Shown here: one piece after another, positions 1 to 5,080 of the stretch
Numbering within the stretch: the stretch's first letter is position 1
Layout of the letters: every line of letters starts with the position of its first letter
NCBI GenBank assembly: GCA_014523695.1
Contig: JAATVS010000399.1
Location: 1-5,289, forward strand
Direction of reading: 5' to 3'
Length of the DNA stretch: 5,289 nucleotides
Source: Nitrososphaerales archaeon TH5895
GTDB taxonomy: Archaea > Thermoproteota > Nitrososphaeria > Nitrososphaerales > Nitrososphaeraceae
Notes under the pieces: generated by a model
Databases searched by the model: none
What the model saw: only the letters and a program-made list of their open reading frames with translations
What the model was told of the DNA's origin: nothing
Made by a program: the position numbers and the translations under genes

Positions 1-10
1 CATCTATTCG

Positions 11-37
11 CTAAGTGTGAGGGTTCGTTTCACTTAG
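11..37 (-). repeat. Inverted repeat overlapping the stop codon of the small membrane protein gene
   Basis: CTAAGTG (11-17) and CACTTAG (31-37) form a perfect 7-bp stem around a 13-base loop. The TAA stop (34-36 on the minus strand) sits inside the stem. No T-run follows on the minus strand, so a terminator role is not well supported. It could be a 3'-end RNA structure. Confidence 0.3.
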
Positions 38-225
38 ACTAGGATTATGACATACTCAGTTGCCTGTTGAGTCAAGTCCTTAACCAGAGGTGTACTCACG
101 TCTAGGGCCCTATCAAAACCATTAATCACACCTATGGAAAATGTCTTCCATCCCAGACCGACGATTGCAAGGACTATCACTACTACTAATAGGATAGTGA
201 ATAAACCCATATGTTTACTAATCAT
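34..225 (-). CDS. Small single-span membrane protein, unknown function
   Basis: This encodes a 63-residue protein if started at the ATG ending at 225. The frame also extends to an upstream ATG at 246, giving 70 residues. I prefer 225 because the TATA-like stretch at 246-257 is centred about 26 bases before it, as for a leaderless archaeal mRNA, and would overlap the longer start. The N-terminus (MISKHMGLF) is followed by one strongly hydrophobic helix rich in I, L and V. A conserved-looking stretch GLGWKTFSIGVINGFDRAL comes next, then a polar helical tail (LVKDLTQQATEYV). From memory, small proteins with a GWKTFS...GFD motif after one membrane span recur in Nitrososphaeria, but I could not check this by search. 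The role is unknown. It is probably a membrane-anchored small protein with its tail on one face. It diverges from the gene at 457. Confidence 0.65.
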   Translation of the reverse strand: MISKHMGLFTILLVVVIVLAIVGLGWKTFSIGVINGFDRALDVSTPLVKDLTQQATEYVIILV

Positions 226-245
226 ACTGTGAACAAATAGTGGCA

Positions 246-257
246 TATATACATATA
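246..257 (-). promoter_or_regulatory. TATA-like box for the small membrane protein gene
   Basis: The minus strand reads TATATGTATA here. Its centre lies about 26 bases upstream of the ATG at 225, the standard distance from an archaeal TATA box to the transcription start. This implies a leaderless message starting at the internal ATG. Confidence 0.45.
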
Positions 258-456
258 GTTACAGTCTATTCAGATGGAGGAGCAAGAACAGGGAGCACAA
301 ACCAGTTTTAACCATGGCAAGTTTTGAAGTTCAAGAAGAGTAGAAATCGACTCAAGACATATATCCTGTAGCCAAAGGTTGCCTGACTTGTTTTTCTCTA
401 TTCCTATATAATAAATGAAGAACAGCAGGCAAAGGAGGATATCGCAAGATATGTAG
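247..456. other. Divergent intergenic region
   Basis: This 210-base gap lies between the minus-strand gene starting at 225/246 and the plus-strand gene starting at 457. It holds the two facing promoters described separately. A GGAGG at 434-438 is too far (about 18 bases) from the ATG at 457 to be a convincing ribosome site, and the predicted transcript would begin inside it. No ORF of useful length is visible. Confidence 0.5.
404..413 (+). promoter_or_regulatory. TATA box upstream of the gene at 457
   Basis: CTATATAATA is a near-ideal archaeal TATA box, preceded by a pyrimidine-rich stretch. It predicts transcription starting near 434 and a leader of roughly 20 bases before the ATG at 457. 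A tiny 13-codon ORF at 415-456, in the same frame and ending in TAG right before that ATG, would lie upstream of the transcript start and so is probably not translated. Confidence 0.5.
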
Positions 457-645
457 ATGAAAGTGTATGAGAAATGCTTTGTTGGATTAAGCTACATCTT
501 AAAAGAAGCGTGGACTATATCACAAATTAATGATAGTGTGAGGAGTGACAAGTTAAAGGCTTTAGCTTTGGCAAAAGAATACTTTGCAGTGAAGCTAGGG
601 TTGCTTACCATTGCTTCGATAGTGGATGATGCGATCAGGTTGTAG
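457..645 (+). CDS. Small helical protein, unknown function
   Basis: This is a 62-residue ORF starting MKVYEKCFVGLSYILKEAW. It is predicted to be almost wholly alpha-helical, with one cysteine near the N-terminus (C7), a central basic stretch (SDKLKALALAKEYF), and a C-terminal LLTIASIVDDAIRL ending in TAG. The residue mix and the good TATA box upstream suggest a real gene. A stop codon directly precedes the ATG, so there is no N-terminal extension. From memory, short proteins with an ALAKE...VDDAIR tail occur in soil ammonia-oxidising archaea, but this is unverified. No catalytic motif or full transmembrane span is evident, and the function is unknown. The ORF at 687 lies 41 bases downstream on the same strand. 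Confidence 0.5.
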   Translation: MKVYEKCFVGLSYILKEAWTISQINDSVRSDKLKALALAKEYFAVKLGLLTIASIVDDAIRL

Positions 646-646
646 C

Positions 647-659
647 CTCGCATATTATA
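647..659 (+). repeat. Short direct repeat, copy 1 (CTCGCATATTATA)
   Basis: This is an exact 13-base match to 895-907, 248 bases downstream. Both copies are preceded by GATGAT within 15-25 bases. Further upstream, CAAAAGAATACTTTG (copy 1 side) resembles CAAAGAACTTTGG (copy 2 side) in the same order. This hints at an old, diverged tandem duplication of the end of the gene at 457. Confidence 0.35.
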
Positions 660-660
660 A
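652..660 (+). promoter_or_regulatory. TATA-like box upstream of the small ORF at 687
   Basis: ATATTATAA is centred about 31 bases before the ATG at 687, which predicts a transcript start near 682 and a leader of about 5 bases. The box is part of a 13-base sequence, CTCGCATATTATA, repeated exactly at 895-907. Confidence 0.3.
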
Positions 661-686
661 GGGCACCTAAAAAAAAGCCAATTCTG

Positions 687-830
687 ATGACAGAAATACT
701 GAATATGGGAAAGTTAGTATCAGAAGTGACATTTAAGGACCTGCATAAAACCATATCCATGAGCAGCAGTCAACGGCAACAACCAACAACACTATTTTCT
801 AGTGTGTTCAAAGAACTTTGGCACAAATAA
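687..830 (+). CDS. Possible small protein of 47 residues
   Basis: The ATG at 687 opens a 47-codon ORF ending at TAA 828-830. It begins MTEILNMGKLVSEVTFKDLH, continues with a Ser/Gln/Thr-rich middle, and ends SVFKELWHK. The first half could form an amphipathic helix or helix-turn-helix-like segment, but no family is recognised. Support comes from a TATA-like box at 652-660 and from codons with a plausible amino-acid mix. The frame is open back to 630 (through SHIIRAPKKKPIL) without an ATG, GTG or TTG. It follows the gene at 457 on the same strand. At this length chance cannot be excluded. Confidence 0.3.
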   Translation: MTEILNMGKLVSEVTFKDLHKTISMSSSQRQQPTTLFSSVFKELWHK

Positions 831-894
831 AGAGCGTTGGCAAGTTTCTGTCCTTCGGACTGTTTCCTTTTGTTATATTAGATGATCTTGTGAT

Positions 895-907
895 CTCGCA
901 TATTATA
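895..907 (+). repeat. Short direct repeat, copy 2 (CTCGCATATTATA)
   Basis: This is the second exact copy of the 13-base element. It contains a TATA-like core (CATATTATAG) and lies about 20 bases beyond the trkH stop codon. If used as a promoter it would start a transcript near 932, antisense to the 3' end of trkH. No convincing ORF follows it on the plus strand. Confidence 0.35.
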
Positions 908-928
908 GCTTGTTTTGTCATCAATATT

Positions 929-2977
929 TCAACTTGTCCTACTTCTGAATCGGTTGAGGAAGATATAGAGAATAGCAATTATTTCGAACCTACCAATAAT
1001 CATATTTACCGATAGTATAATCTTAGAGGATACACCCAAATCTTGGCTGGTAATTCCAGATGTTAGGCCAGTATTCGTCACTGCAGAAACTGATTCAAAG
1101 AAAGTATCAAAGAAATTGCTTCCATCAAGGTAACTTATTGCAACAGCAGTTCCTAAAGAAACTGCTGGAAACAAGATAATAACAAATATTGTATCTCTCA
1201 TGGTTTTGTTATTGGGTGTTGCTGTTAGTATCGATGTCTTTGTTGTTGACACTGTGTTTCTTTTTATATCATTCCTGTCGATCTTATCATTTGAAATATG
1301 AGATCCTTTTGAATCAGGTATCTTATTTATCAGGTTATTGTTTGCTCCCGATAAAGTTGCAGGTTTACGTGGTGGTGATGTCGATGATATAGGCTGAGGT
1401 AAAGATCTCTTCCTCTTTCTGATATGGAAGAACATATTCCCTTTCAAAAGAGTTCTTAATACTAGTATTAACCTATCGAATTTAATTCCGCCTGCAGTCG
1501 AATATGCCATACCTCCTATCATCATAACAATAACTAAGATAATCTTTGCCTCAACAGAGATTGATTCAAGGTTTACTAATTGGAAACCAGTGGTTGTGGA
1601 TGCGCTGATTACATGGAAAACAGAAGTTATCCACCACTGTTGCTGATTTGTTGCTGGAGGTGGCTCAGCTAAGATCGCAAATAATACAATAGACATAGTC
1701 ATGAAAGCAAAATATGCTAATATTGGCGATGTAAGTTGTCGTGCCTTGATCTCTCTACTGAATATACCATAATGAAATGCGAAAGGAAGAGCAGAGAGGA
1801 TCATTCCAATCATCAAAATTACTAACTGTTCAACATTATCGACTATAATAAACGTGGAAACAGGTACAAATCCTCCACCTGTGATGGTAGCAAAGACAAG
1901 TGAGATGGAATCGATTATATCCAGTTCCCCAACATCAAAATAGTAAATAGCCAAGACCAGAGCAATTGTGTATACTGTGAAAATTACCGTTATCGTCTTA
2001 AGCAATTGCTTGAATCTAAGTATACCGCCCCCACCAAGAATATTTTTCATAGAAGCTAACTTTTTATCAGGATAGAACAATGCCATGAACAGATAAACAA
2101 AGCTTAAACCACCCACCCATAGAGTATAGGCTCGGTAAAATACAAAACTGGGTGGCAACTCTTCAGGATCAGATAGAGTAGACAATCCTGTAGTAGTAAA
2201 GCCAGAAACACTTTCAAAGAAACTATTTACAAATAATAACAAAGGATCGATTCCATTCCAAAAAGGATTCAGGTAGATATATGGAATACTACCAAAAAGA
2301 CTCAAAATTAAGAAACTTATGATTACAAGAATTGACGCCTGTCTCAGATTTAGAGGCGTTCTTTCTCCATAGGCATTAAGTCCAAATCCTGTTGCTAGTA
2401 AACAAGTACAGCAGAAGAATATTCCAGTAGCTGATGTTACCTCTCCCATAAACGTGCTTATAAAGGCTGGAACTATAATGAGTATTCCGGCAAATTGTAA
2501 TACGAATCCAAGATTTCCGATAATAGGTTTTGAATGCTCTCTTACCAGCGCTCTGTAAGGACGAAATGTCTTTTCAAGAACAGACGTCCTTATAACGTTA
2601 GCCAATGATTCCTGTGTTATTATGCCAAGAATCCTTATATTGTCAATCACTGGGATTCGTTTAATCGCATTAATCTTCATCAGCTCCAGTGCATCCTTTA
2701 CAGTCGCTTTAGCTGAGATAGTTATAACAGGATATGACATTATATTCTTAACGAAAATCTGATCCGAATCTTCCCCTGTCATTACAACCTTATCCAAGAT
2801 ATCGCTGTCTGTTATAATTCCACTGAGTTTTCCCTCTTTGTTAGTAACAAGGATTGTCTCAGCATTCTTTTTATTCATTCTCTTTACTGCATCTGCCACA
2901 TTTGAATTTTCATCCATCATGACGAATTGTCCATGTATGTAGGATATTACTGAACGTTCTAGTGGGTCAGATGTCAT
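929..2977 (-). CDS. trkH: CBS-domain-fused TrkH/KtrB family potassium transporter
   Basis: This 682-residue membrane protein should conduct K+ (possibly with Na+ or H+) into the cell. Residues about 13-132 form a CBS pair. CBS1 carries GIITDSDI (53-60), whose T-x-x-D fits an adenosine-nucleotide contact; CBS2 carries GIITQES (118-124), where that Asp is lost. The TrkH channel follows from about 150, with four pore repeats: TTTGL (261-265), TITGGGF (364-370), TTTGF (461-465) and TNTGL (634-638), each with the filter glycine. Other family marks are WVGGLSF (287-293), GGMAYSTAGGIKFDR (488-502) and the near-terminal GRFEI (662-666). Residues about 518-594 are a basic, polar, probably disordered insert between repeats 3 and 4. 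TrkH proteins usually lack a CBS pair and rely on a separate TrkA/KtrA subunit, which is not in this window. The ATG at 2977 overlaps the tail of the upstream ORF by 11 bases. M20 or M21 (2920/2917) is a less likely start because it would trim CBS1. Confidence 0.93.
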   Translation of the reverse strand: MTSDPLERSVISYIHGQFVMMDENSNVADAVKRMNKKNAETILVTNKEGKLSGIITDSDILDKVVMTGEDSDQIFVKNIMSYPVITISAKATVKDALELMKINAIKRIPVIDNIRILGIITQESLANVIRTSVLEKTFRPYRALVREHSKPIIGNLGFVLQFAGILIIVPAFISTFMGEVTSATGIFFCCTCLLATGFGLNAYGERTPLNLRQASILVIISFLILSLFGSIPYIYLNPFWNGIDPLLLFVNSFFESVSGFTTTGLSTLSDPEELPPSFVFYRAYTLWVGGLSFVYLFMALFYPDKKLASMKNILGGGGILRFKQLLKTITVIFTVYTIALVLAIYYFDVGELDIIDSISLVFATITGGGFVPVSTFIIVDNVEQLVILMIGMILSALPFAFHYGIFSREIKARQLTSPILAYFAFMTMSIVLFAILAEPPPATNQQQWWITSVFHVISASTTTGFQLVNLESISVEAKIILVIVMMIGGMAYSTAGGIKFDRLILVLRTLLKGNMFFHIRKRKRSLPQPISSTSPPRKPATLSGANNNLINKIPDSKGSHISNDKIDRNDIKRNTVSTTKTSILTATPNNKTMRDTIFVIILFPAVSLGTAVAISYLDGSNFFDTFFESVSAVTNTGLTSGITSQDLGVSSKIILSVNMIIGRFEIIAILYIFLNRFRSRTS

Positions 2978-3191
2978 GAGCAGATATAATGTCTAGTAAT
3001 CTTCTTCGTTCCGCCGGATATTTTTCCCATAAGATGATATCCGATTCAGGTAAGCGCGATCCACTTTTATCTTCCTTATTGAAGAGCGTCGTGACATCAA
3101 ATACCTCGTCCGCTGGAGGCTGACAGATAACTTTGGGGCATGTGACCTGCGCGAAATACTTCCACAGGGAGAACTCGCTCTTCGTGACCAA
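2967..3191 (-). CDS. Intact downstream frame of the broken gene, 74 residues from a TTG
   Basis: If the gene is not rescued by frameshifting, the longest product with a possible start in the 3' frame begins at TTG 3191 (LVTKSEFSLWKYFAQ...) and gives 74 residues. There is no ATG or GTG in this frame, and no TATA box or ribosome site stands at the right distance from 3191, so I favour it as the 3' part of the longer gene. The same frame continues upstream past this TTG in protein-like sequence to a TAA at 3249-3251. The fragment ends with TGA inside the first codons of trkH (11-base overlap), an arrangement typical of co-transcribed genes. The function is unknown. Confidence 0.4.
   Translation of the reverse strand: MVTKSEFSLWKYFAQVTCPKVICQPPADEVFDVTTLFNKEDKSGSRLPESDIILWEKYPAERRRLLDIISAHDI
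2983..2990 (-). promoter_or_regulatory. Possible internal TATA-like box just before trkH
   Basis: The minus strand reads ATTATATC about 10 bases before the trkH ATG. That is too close for a transcript including the ATG at 2977. It would suit only an initiation near 2961 with translation from M20/M21 (2920/2917). No Shine-Dalgarno sequence precedes the ATG at 2977, so trkH may instead depend on co-transcription with the overlapping upstream gene. Confidence 0.15.
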
Positions 3192-3360
3192 TGGTGTGGG
3201 ATTACGCGGCTTCTCAGTGCCTGAAACTTGTGAGACCCGACAGGCGCTTTATCCGAATAACCTAACTTTCCGGAGACTGCGAGCGGCTCGACCGGCAATT
3301 CGGGCAAGCAACTGGTCTTCTCCAGCAGGGTAATCATAGTCTAATCCGTCAAGGTCGTGG

Positions 3361-3369
3361 TGAAATATG
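3361..3369 (-). promoter_or_regulatory. TATA-like box for the gene starting at 3337
   Basis: The minus strand reads CATATTTCA, centred about 28 bases before the ATG at 3337. This predicts a message starting two or three bases before that ATG. It may be the promoter for both this gene and trkH. Confidence 0.3.
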
Positions 3370-3393
3370 AGTGTTATTGAACGATAGACGTGA

Positions 3394-3862
3394 ATCGATT
3401 CGGCTCCCAAGCCTGCATTTGTTTCCGATATCAATCAGGCAACAACAGAAAAAGGTAATTCAAATGATATGATTATAGGATTTGAAGAAGACGATGATGT
3501 TCAAGGATCTGAAGAAAAACGTATCCATAAGCAATAATCAGAAGCAACAACAACAAACACAGACAACCAATTTTCAAATAGAGTATCAAACAAACGTTTC
3601 TTGATGTGGGATATTGACAACACGAAGCGGGGATTCTGAAGAAACAATCATTACAAGCACTTGCAAGGCTACTAACGTGACGCAGATACACCGCGAAGGA
3701 AAGAGGAGCAGCATACATGTATAGCAGGAAGAGCAACTGCCACCTCTTGCAAATATTTCCTCGATACATCATCATGTTACAAAAAAGGAACTATGTCGTG
3801 ACATACTTAGTAGCAAGCGAATAGTTGTAATTGTATACGGAGATTGTATCGGAAATAAATAA
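3394..3862 (+). pseudogene. Possible remnant of a decayed plus-strand gene
   Basis: No intact gene lies between 3435 and 3887, but the plus strand carries protein-like open stretches interrupted by stops and a frame change. At 3394-3534 there is an acidic stretch (SDINQATTEKGNSND, then IGFEEDDDVQGSEEK) ending in TAA 3535. After that stop the same frame continues to about 3634 (NRVSNKRFLMWDIDN). The next frame is open at 3605-3721 (GDSEETIITSTCKATNV) up to TAG 3722, and then at 3725-3859 (VTKKELCRDILSSKRIVVIV) to TAA 3860. No usable start codon heads the series. The NKRFLMWDIDN segment distantly recalls the start of a response-regulator receiver domain, but this is weak and I do not assign a family. 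The CAACAACAA run near 3545 makes the opposite strand look falsely open. Non-coding DNA with chance open frames is the main alternative. Confidence 0.22.
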
Positions 3863-3885
3863 AAAGTAAAGAAATGAGAAAAAAT
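3852..3885 (-). terminator. T-rich archaeal terminator after the exported-protein gene
   Basis: Immediately after the TAG stop at 3888 the minus strand runs through ATTTTTTCTCATTTCTTTAC and then TTTTTATTTATTTCC. Several T-runs without a stem-loop are the usual form of an intrinsic terminator in archaea. It ends the minus-strand gene at 3888-4481. Confidence 0.6.
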
Positions 3886-3887
3886 GT

Positions 3888-4481
3888 CTATTTATTTAAT
3901 GACTTTGCTAATGCATCTACTGTGTATGCTACTGTAAACTTTGAGCCATCCAACGTATGAAATGATAAAGCATCACCTGCAAATTCTGTAGAGCCGGATG
4001 GTAGCGATGTTCCACTATCTGTTTTGAGGAGAGTGAATGCAATTGTTCCATTACCAACGGGTGCAGTTACCGGCTGACCGTGTTCAGCATCCACTGCGAT
4101 GCTTGAATTGTAACTATGCCATAACTCAAGTTCAACAGGTTTACTTGAAGCCCAAGAAATAGTGCCTACCCAAACTTTGTTGTCATCTCTTGCTGGAAGT
4201 ACTTTCACTATTTGATGTGTTTCATGTATCGGCAGTGTGCCAGCGTTTGATACGGCAGTTTTCTGTGCTGTAAATCGGTCATCTGCACTATAATTAGTGG
4301 TTGTTGGCGGTGAGTTTACCGAGGTTGACTGTGCATATGCTACATTTGTTGCTGTCGCTGTTGAAGTAGAATAATATAGTCCTAAACCTACTTCTGCCGA
4401 TGCAAAGACGACTATGACTGCAATAGCAATTACAATTGCTTCTTTTTTCTTATACGCTTGTTCTCGTTGTAGAGAGACCAT
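3888..4481 (-). CDS. Membrane-anchored or secreted protein with a beta-rich outer domain, unknown function
   Basis: This is a 197-residue protein. A basic N-terminus (REQAYKKKE) precedes one hydrophobic span at residues 15-37, so the bulk is predicted outside the cell. A Ser/Thr-rich linker follows, with AYAQS at 48-52, a possible signal-peptidase site seen in exported thaumarchaeal proteins. If cleaved the protein is released; otherwise it stays anchored. Residues about 81-195 alternate beta-like segments (VWVGTISWASSKPVELELW, TIAFTLLK, KFTVAYTV) and end TVDALAKSLNK. There are no cysteines. Histidines occur at 86, 89, 122, 134 and 175, with H86 and H89 in IHETHQ, so metal binding is possible but speculative. 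I recall similar thaumarchaeal exported domains with an HETHQ-like stretch and a TYTVDA-type end, but could not verify this. Only a weak TATA-like GTTATCTA lies 26 bases before the ATG. The frame stays open for 33 codons upstream without any ATG, GTG or TTG. Confidence 0.75.
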   Translation of the reverse strand: MVSLQREQAYKKKEAIVIAIAVIVVFASAEVGLGLYYSTSTATATNVAYAQSTSVNSPPTTTNYSADDRFTAQKTAVSNAGTLPIHETHQIVKVLPARDDNKVWVGTISWASSKPVELELWHSYNSSIAVDAEHGQPVTAPVGNGTIAFTLLKTDSGTSLPSGSTEFAGDALSFHTLDGSKFTVAYTVDALAKSLNK

Positions 4482-4650
4482 GCTAGTACCAATAGAAGAA
4501 ACAGTAGATAACAGTATCGCTGCCTGCAGAATGCCATAATTTGCAGACCGCGGCCAAGTAATGTTAATCGTGTTATTCTAAATTTCAGGGCCTATCTTCT
4601 ATTCGCCGTTCAAGATCACTGAAAGTCCTAAAAAGTGCTCTATCAACTGC

Positions 4651-4659
4651 TAAATACAT
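4651..4659 (+). promoter_or_regulatory. TATA box of the leaderless gene at 4682
   Basis: TAAATACAT is centred about 27 bases before the ATG at 4682, so transcription should start at or next to the A of the start codon. No Shine-Dalgarno sequence precedes that ATG, which agrees with a leaderless message. Confidence 0.5.
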
Positions 4660-4681
4660 TGAAGCATAACTTGGTACGTTT

Positions 4682-4924
4682 ATGGCAAGATCATCGGATG
4701 ATAGAATTGATAGGCTCGAGAGTCTCGGTCAAACCCTCGATGAAAACAACAACAGACGAGAGAAGGCTAATATGATGAGTCAGTTATCACAAGAGTTCGA
4801 TAGGCATATGCAGACAGCAGAGAAGTTTACCAAGGATAATGATTTGGGCGGAGCGGAAGCGCATAGGCTGATAGCGGAGTCTATACACGGAACGCTATCA
4901 ACGTTCGAAATGATAAAGGAATGA
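4682..4924 (+). CDS. Small charged coiled-coil-like protein, unknown function
   Basis: This is an 80-residue, soluble, highly charged protein starting MARSSDDRIDRLESLGQTL. It is almost entirely helix-forming. Residues about 7-45 have spacing compatible with a short coiled coil (IDRLESLGQTL, then MMSQLSQEF). The second half (TAEKFTKDNDLGGAEAHRLI) resembles a helical hairpin with a GG turn at about residues 56-57, and it ends FEMIKE before TGA. There is no signal peptide, membrane span or cysteine. The ATG is placed by the TATA box 27 bases upstream. I do not recognise the family. A structural or oligomerising partner role is conceivable but not shown. It diverges from the exported-protein gene across a 200-base spacer. 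Confidence 0.7.
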   Translation: MARSSDDRIDRLESLGQTLDENNNRREKANMMSQLSQEFDRHMQTAEKFTKDNDLGGAEAHRLIAESIHGTLSTFEMIKE

Positions 4925-4964
4925 GTAATGAAATGTGTAACGCGCCTTCTCCGTAGCATGAGAT

Positions 4965-5024
4965 GTGTGAGTGAATAAGTCTTACTGTTGATTAGTCATA
5001 CTTGTACTACTGATTTACTCACAC
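4965..5024 (+). repeat. Inverted repeat downstream of the gene at 4682
   Basis: GTGTGAGT (4965-4972) pairs perfectly with ACTCACAC (5017-5024), and the flanking inner bases (GAATAAGTC against GATTT) extend it imperfectly. The spacer of 44 bases could itself fold partly. No T-run follows directly. It may be an mRNA 3' structure, a small structured RNA, or half-sites for a DNA-binding protein. Confidence 0.35.
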
Positions 5025-5080
5025 TTTGCCGATCATAGGCTTCCTCATGGCTACTAGCTGTTTTTACGAGTTCATCCAAA

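Larger units (their letters stand above)
2967..3337 (-). pseudogene. Small gene upstream of trkH, readable only with one frameshift
   Basis: Two minus-strand frames together look like one protein of about 124 residues. The first part starts at the ATG ending at 3337, preceded by a TATA-like box at 3361-3369. It reads MITLLEKTSCLPELPVEPL and on to SDKAPVGSHKF near 3230. The second part, in a different frame, reads GTEKPRNPTPLVTKSEF from about 3220 to the TGA at 2967, ending LWEKYPAERRRLLDIISAHDI. My hand count gives roughly 70% GC at codon position 3 in each part in its own frame, and low values in the alternative frames. That is a coding signature, and well above trkH next door. The switch must lie between about 3248 and 3210 and fits the loss of one base. 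It could be a true mutation, an assembly error or programmed frameshifting. No domain is recognised; the CPKVICQPP stretch has two cysteines. The tail overlaps the trkH start. Confidence 0.45.

Noticed and set aside
11..40. tRNA T-arm-like sequence (GGGTTCG) near the left edge
   Set aside because: The loop lacks the conserved A58 position and no acceptor, anticodon or D-arm can be drawn; it is better explained by the inverted repeat.
434..438. GGAGG as a ribosome binding site for the ATG at 457
   Set aside because: Spacing of about 18 bases is too long, and the predicted transcript start falls at or within it.
818..1015. Plus-strand ORF of 65 codons from a TTG
   Set aside because: Over half lies antisense to the trkH 3' end and the start is a TTG with no promoter or ribosome site at a suitable distance; best read as a shadow.
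1189..1392. Plus-strand ORF of 67 codons, Leu/Cys/Ser-rich
   Set aside because: Lies wholly antisense to trkH; its composition is the mirror of the polar, Lys/Asn-rich insert coded on the other strand.
3133..3333. Plus-strand ORF of 66 codons from a TTG
   Set aside because: It opposes the GC3-rich minus-strand gene, whose codon-position bias is stronger; no TATA box fits and the start is weak.
3249..3434. Minus-strand ORF of 61 codons from a TTG, same frame as the 74-residue frame and separated from it by a TAA
   Set aside because: A nonsense-interrupted single gene was considered, but in 3250-3337 this frame has low third-position GC while the ATG-started frame has high GC3 and a TATA-like box, so a frameshift model fits better.
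3540..3560. CAACAACAA run as a microsatellite or array
   Set aside because: Only a few units long with no further periodicity; simple low-complexity sequence.
3473..3775. Minus-strand ORF of 100 codons, very Leu/Cys/Tyr-rich
   Set aside because: It is antisense to CAA/GAA-rich low-complexity DNA, which gives artificial Leu/Cys runs; no TATA box or sensible domain.
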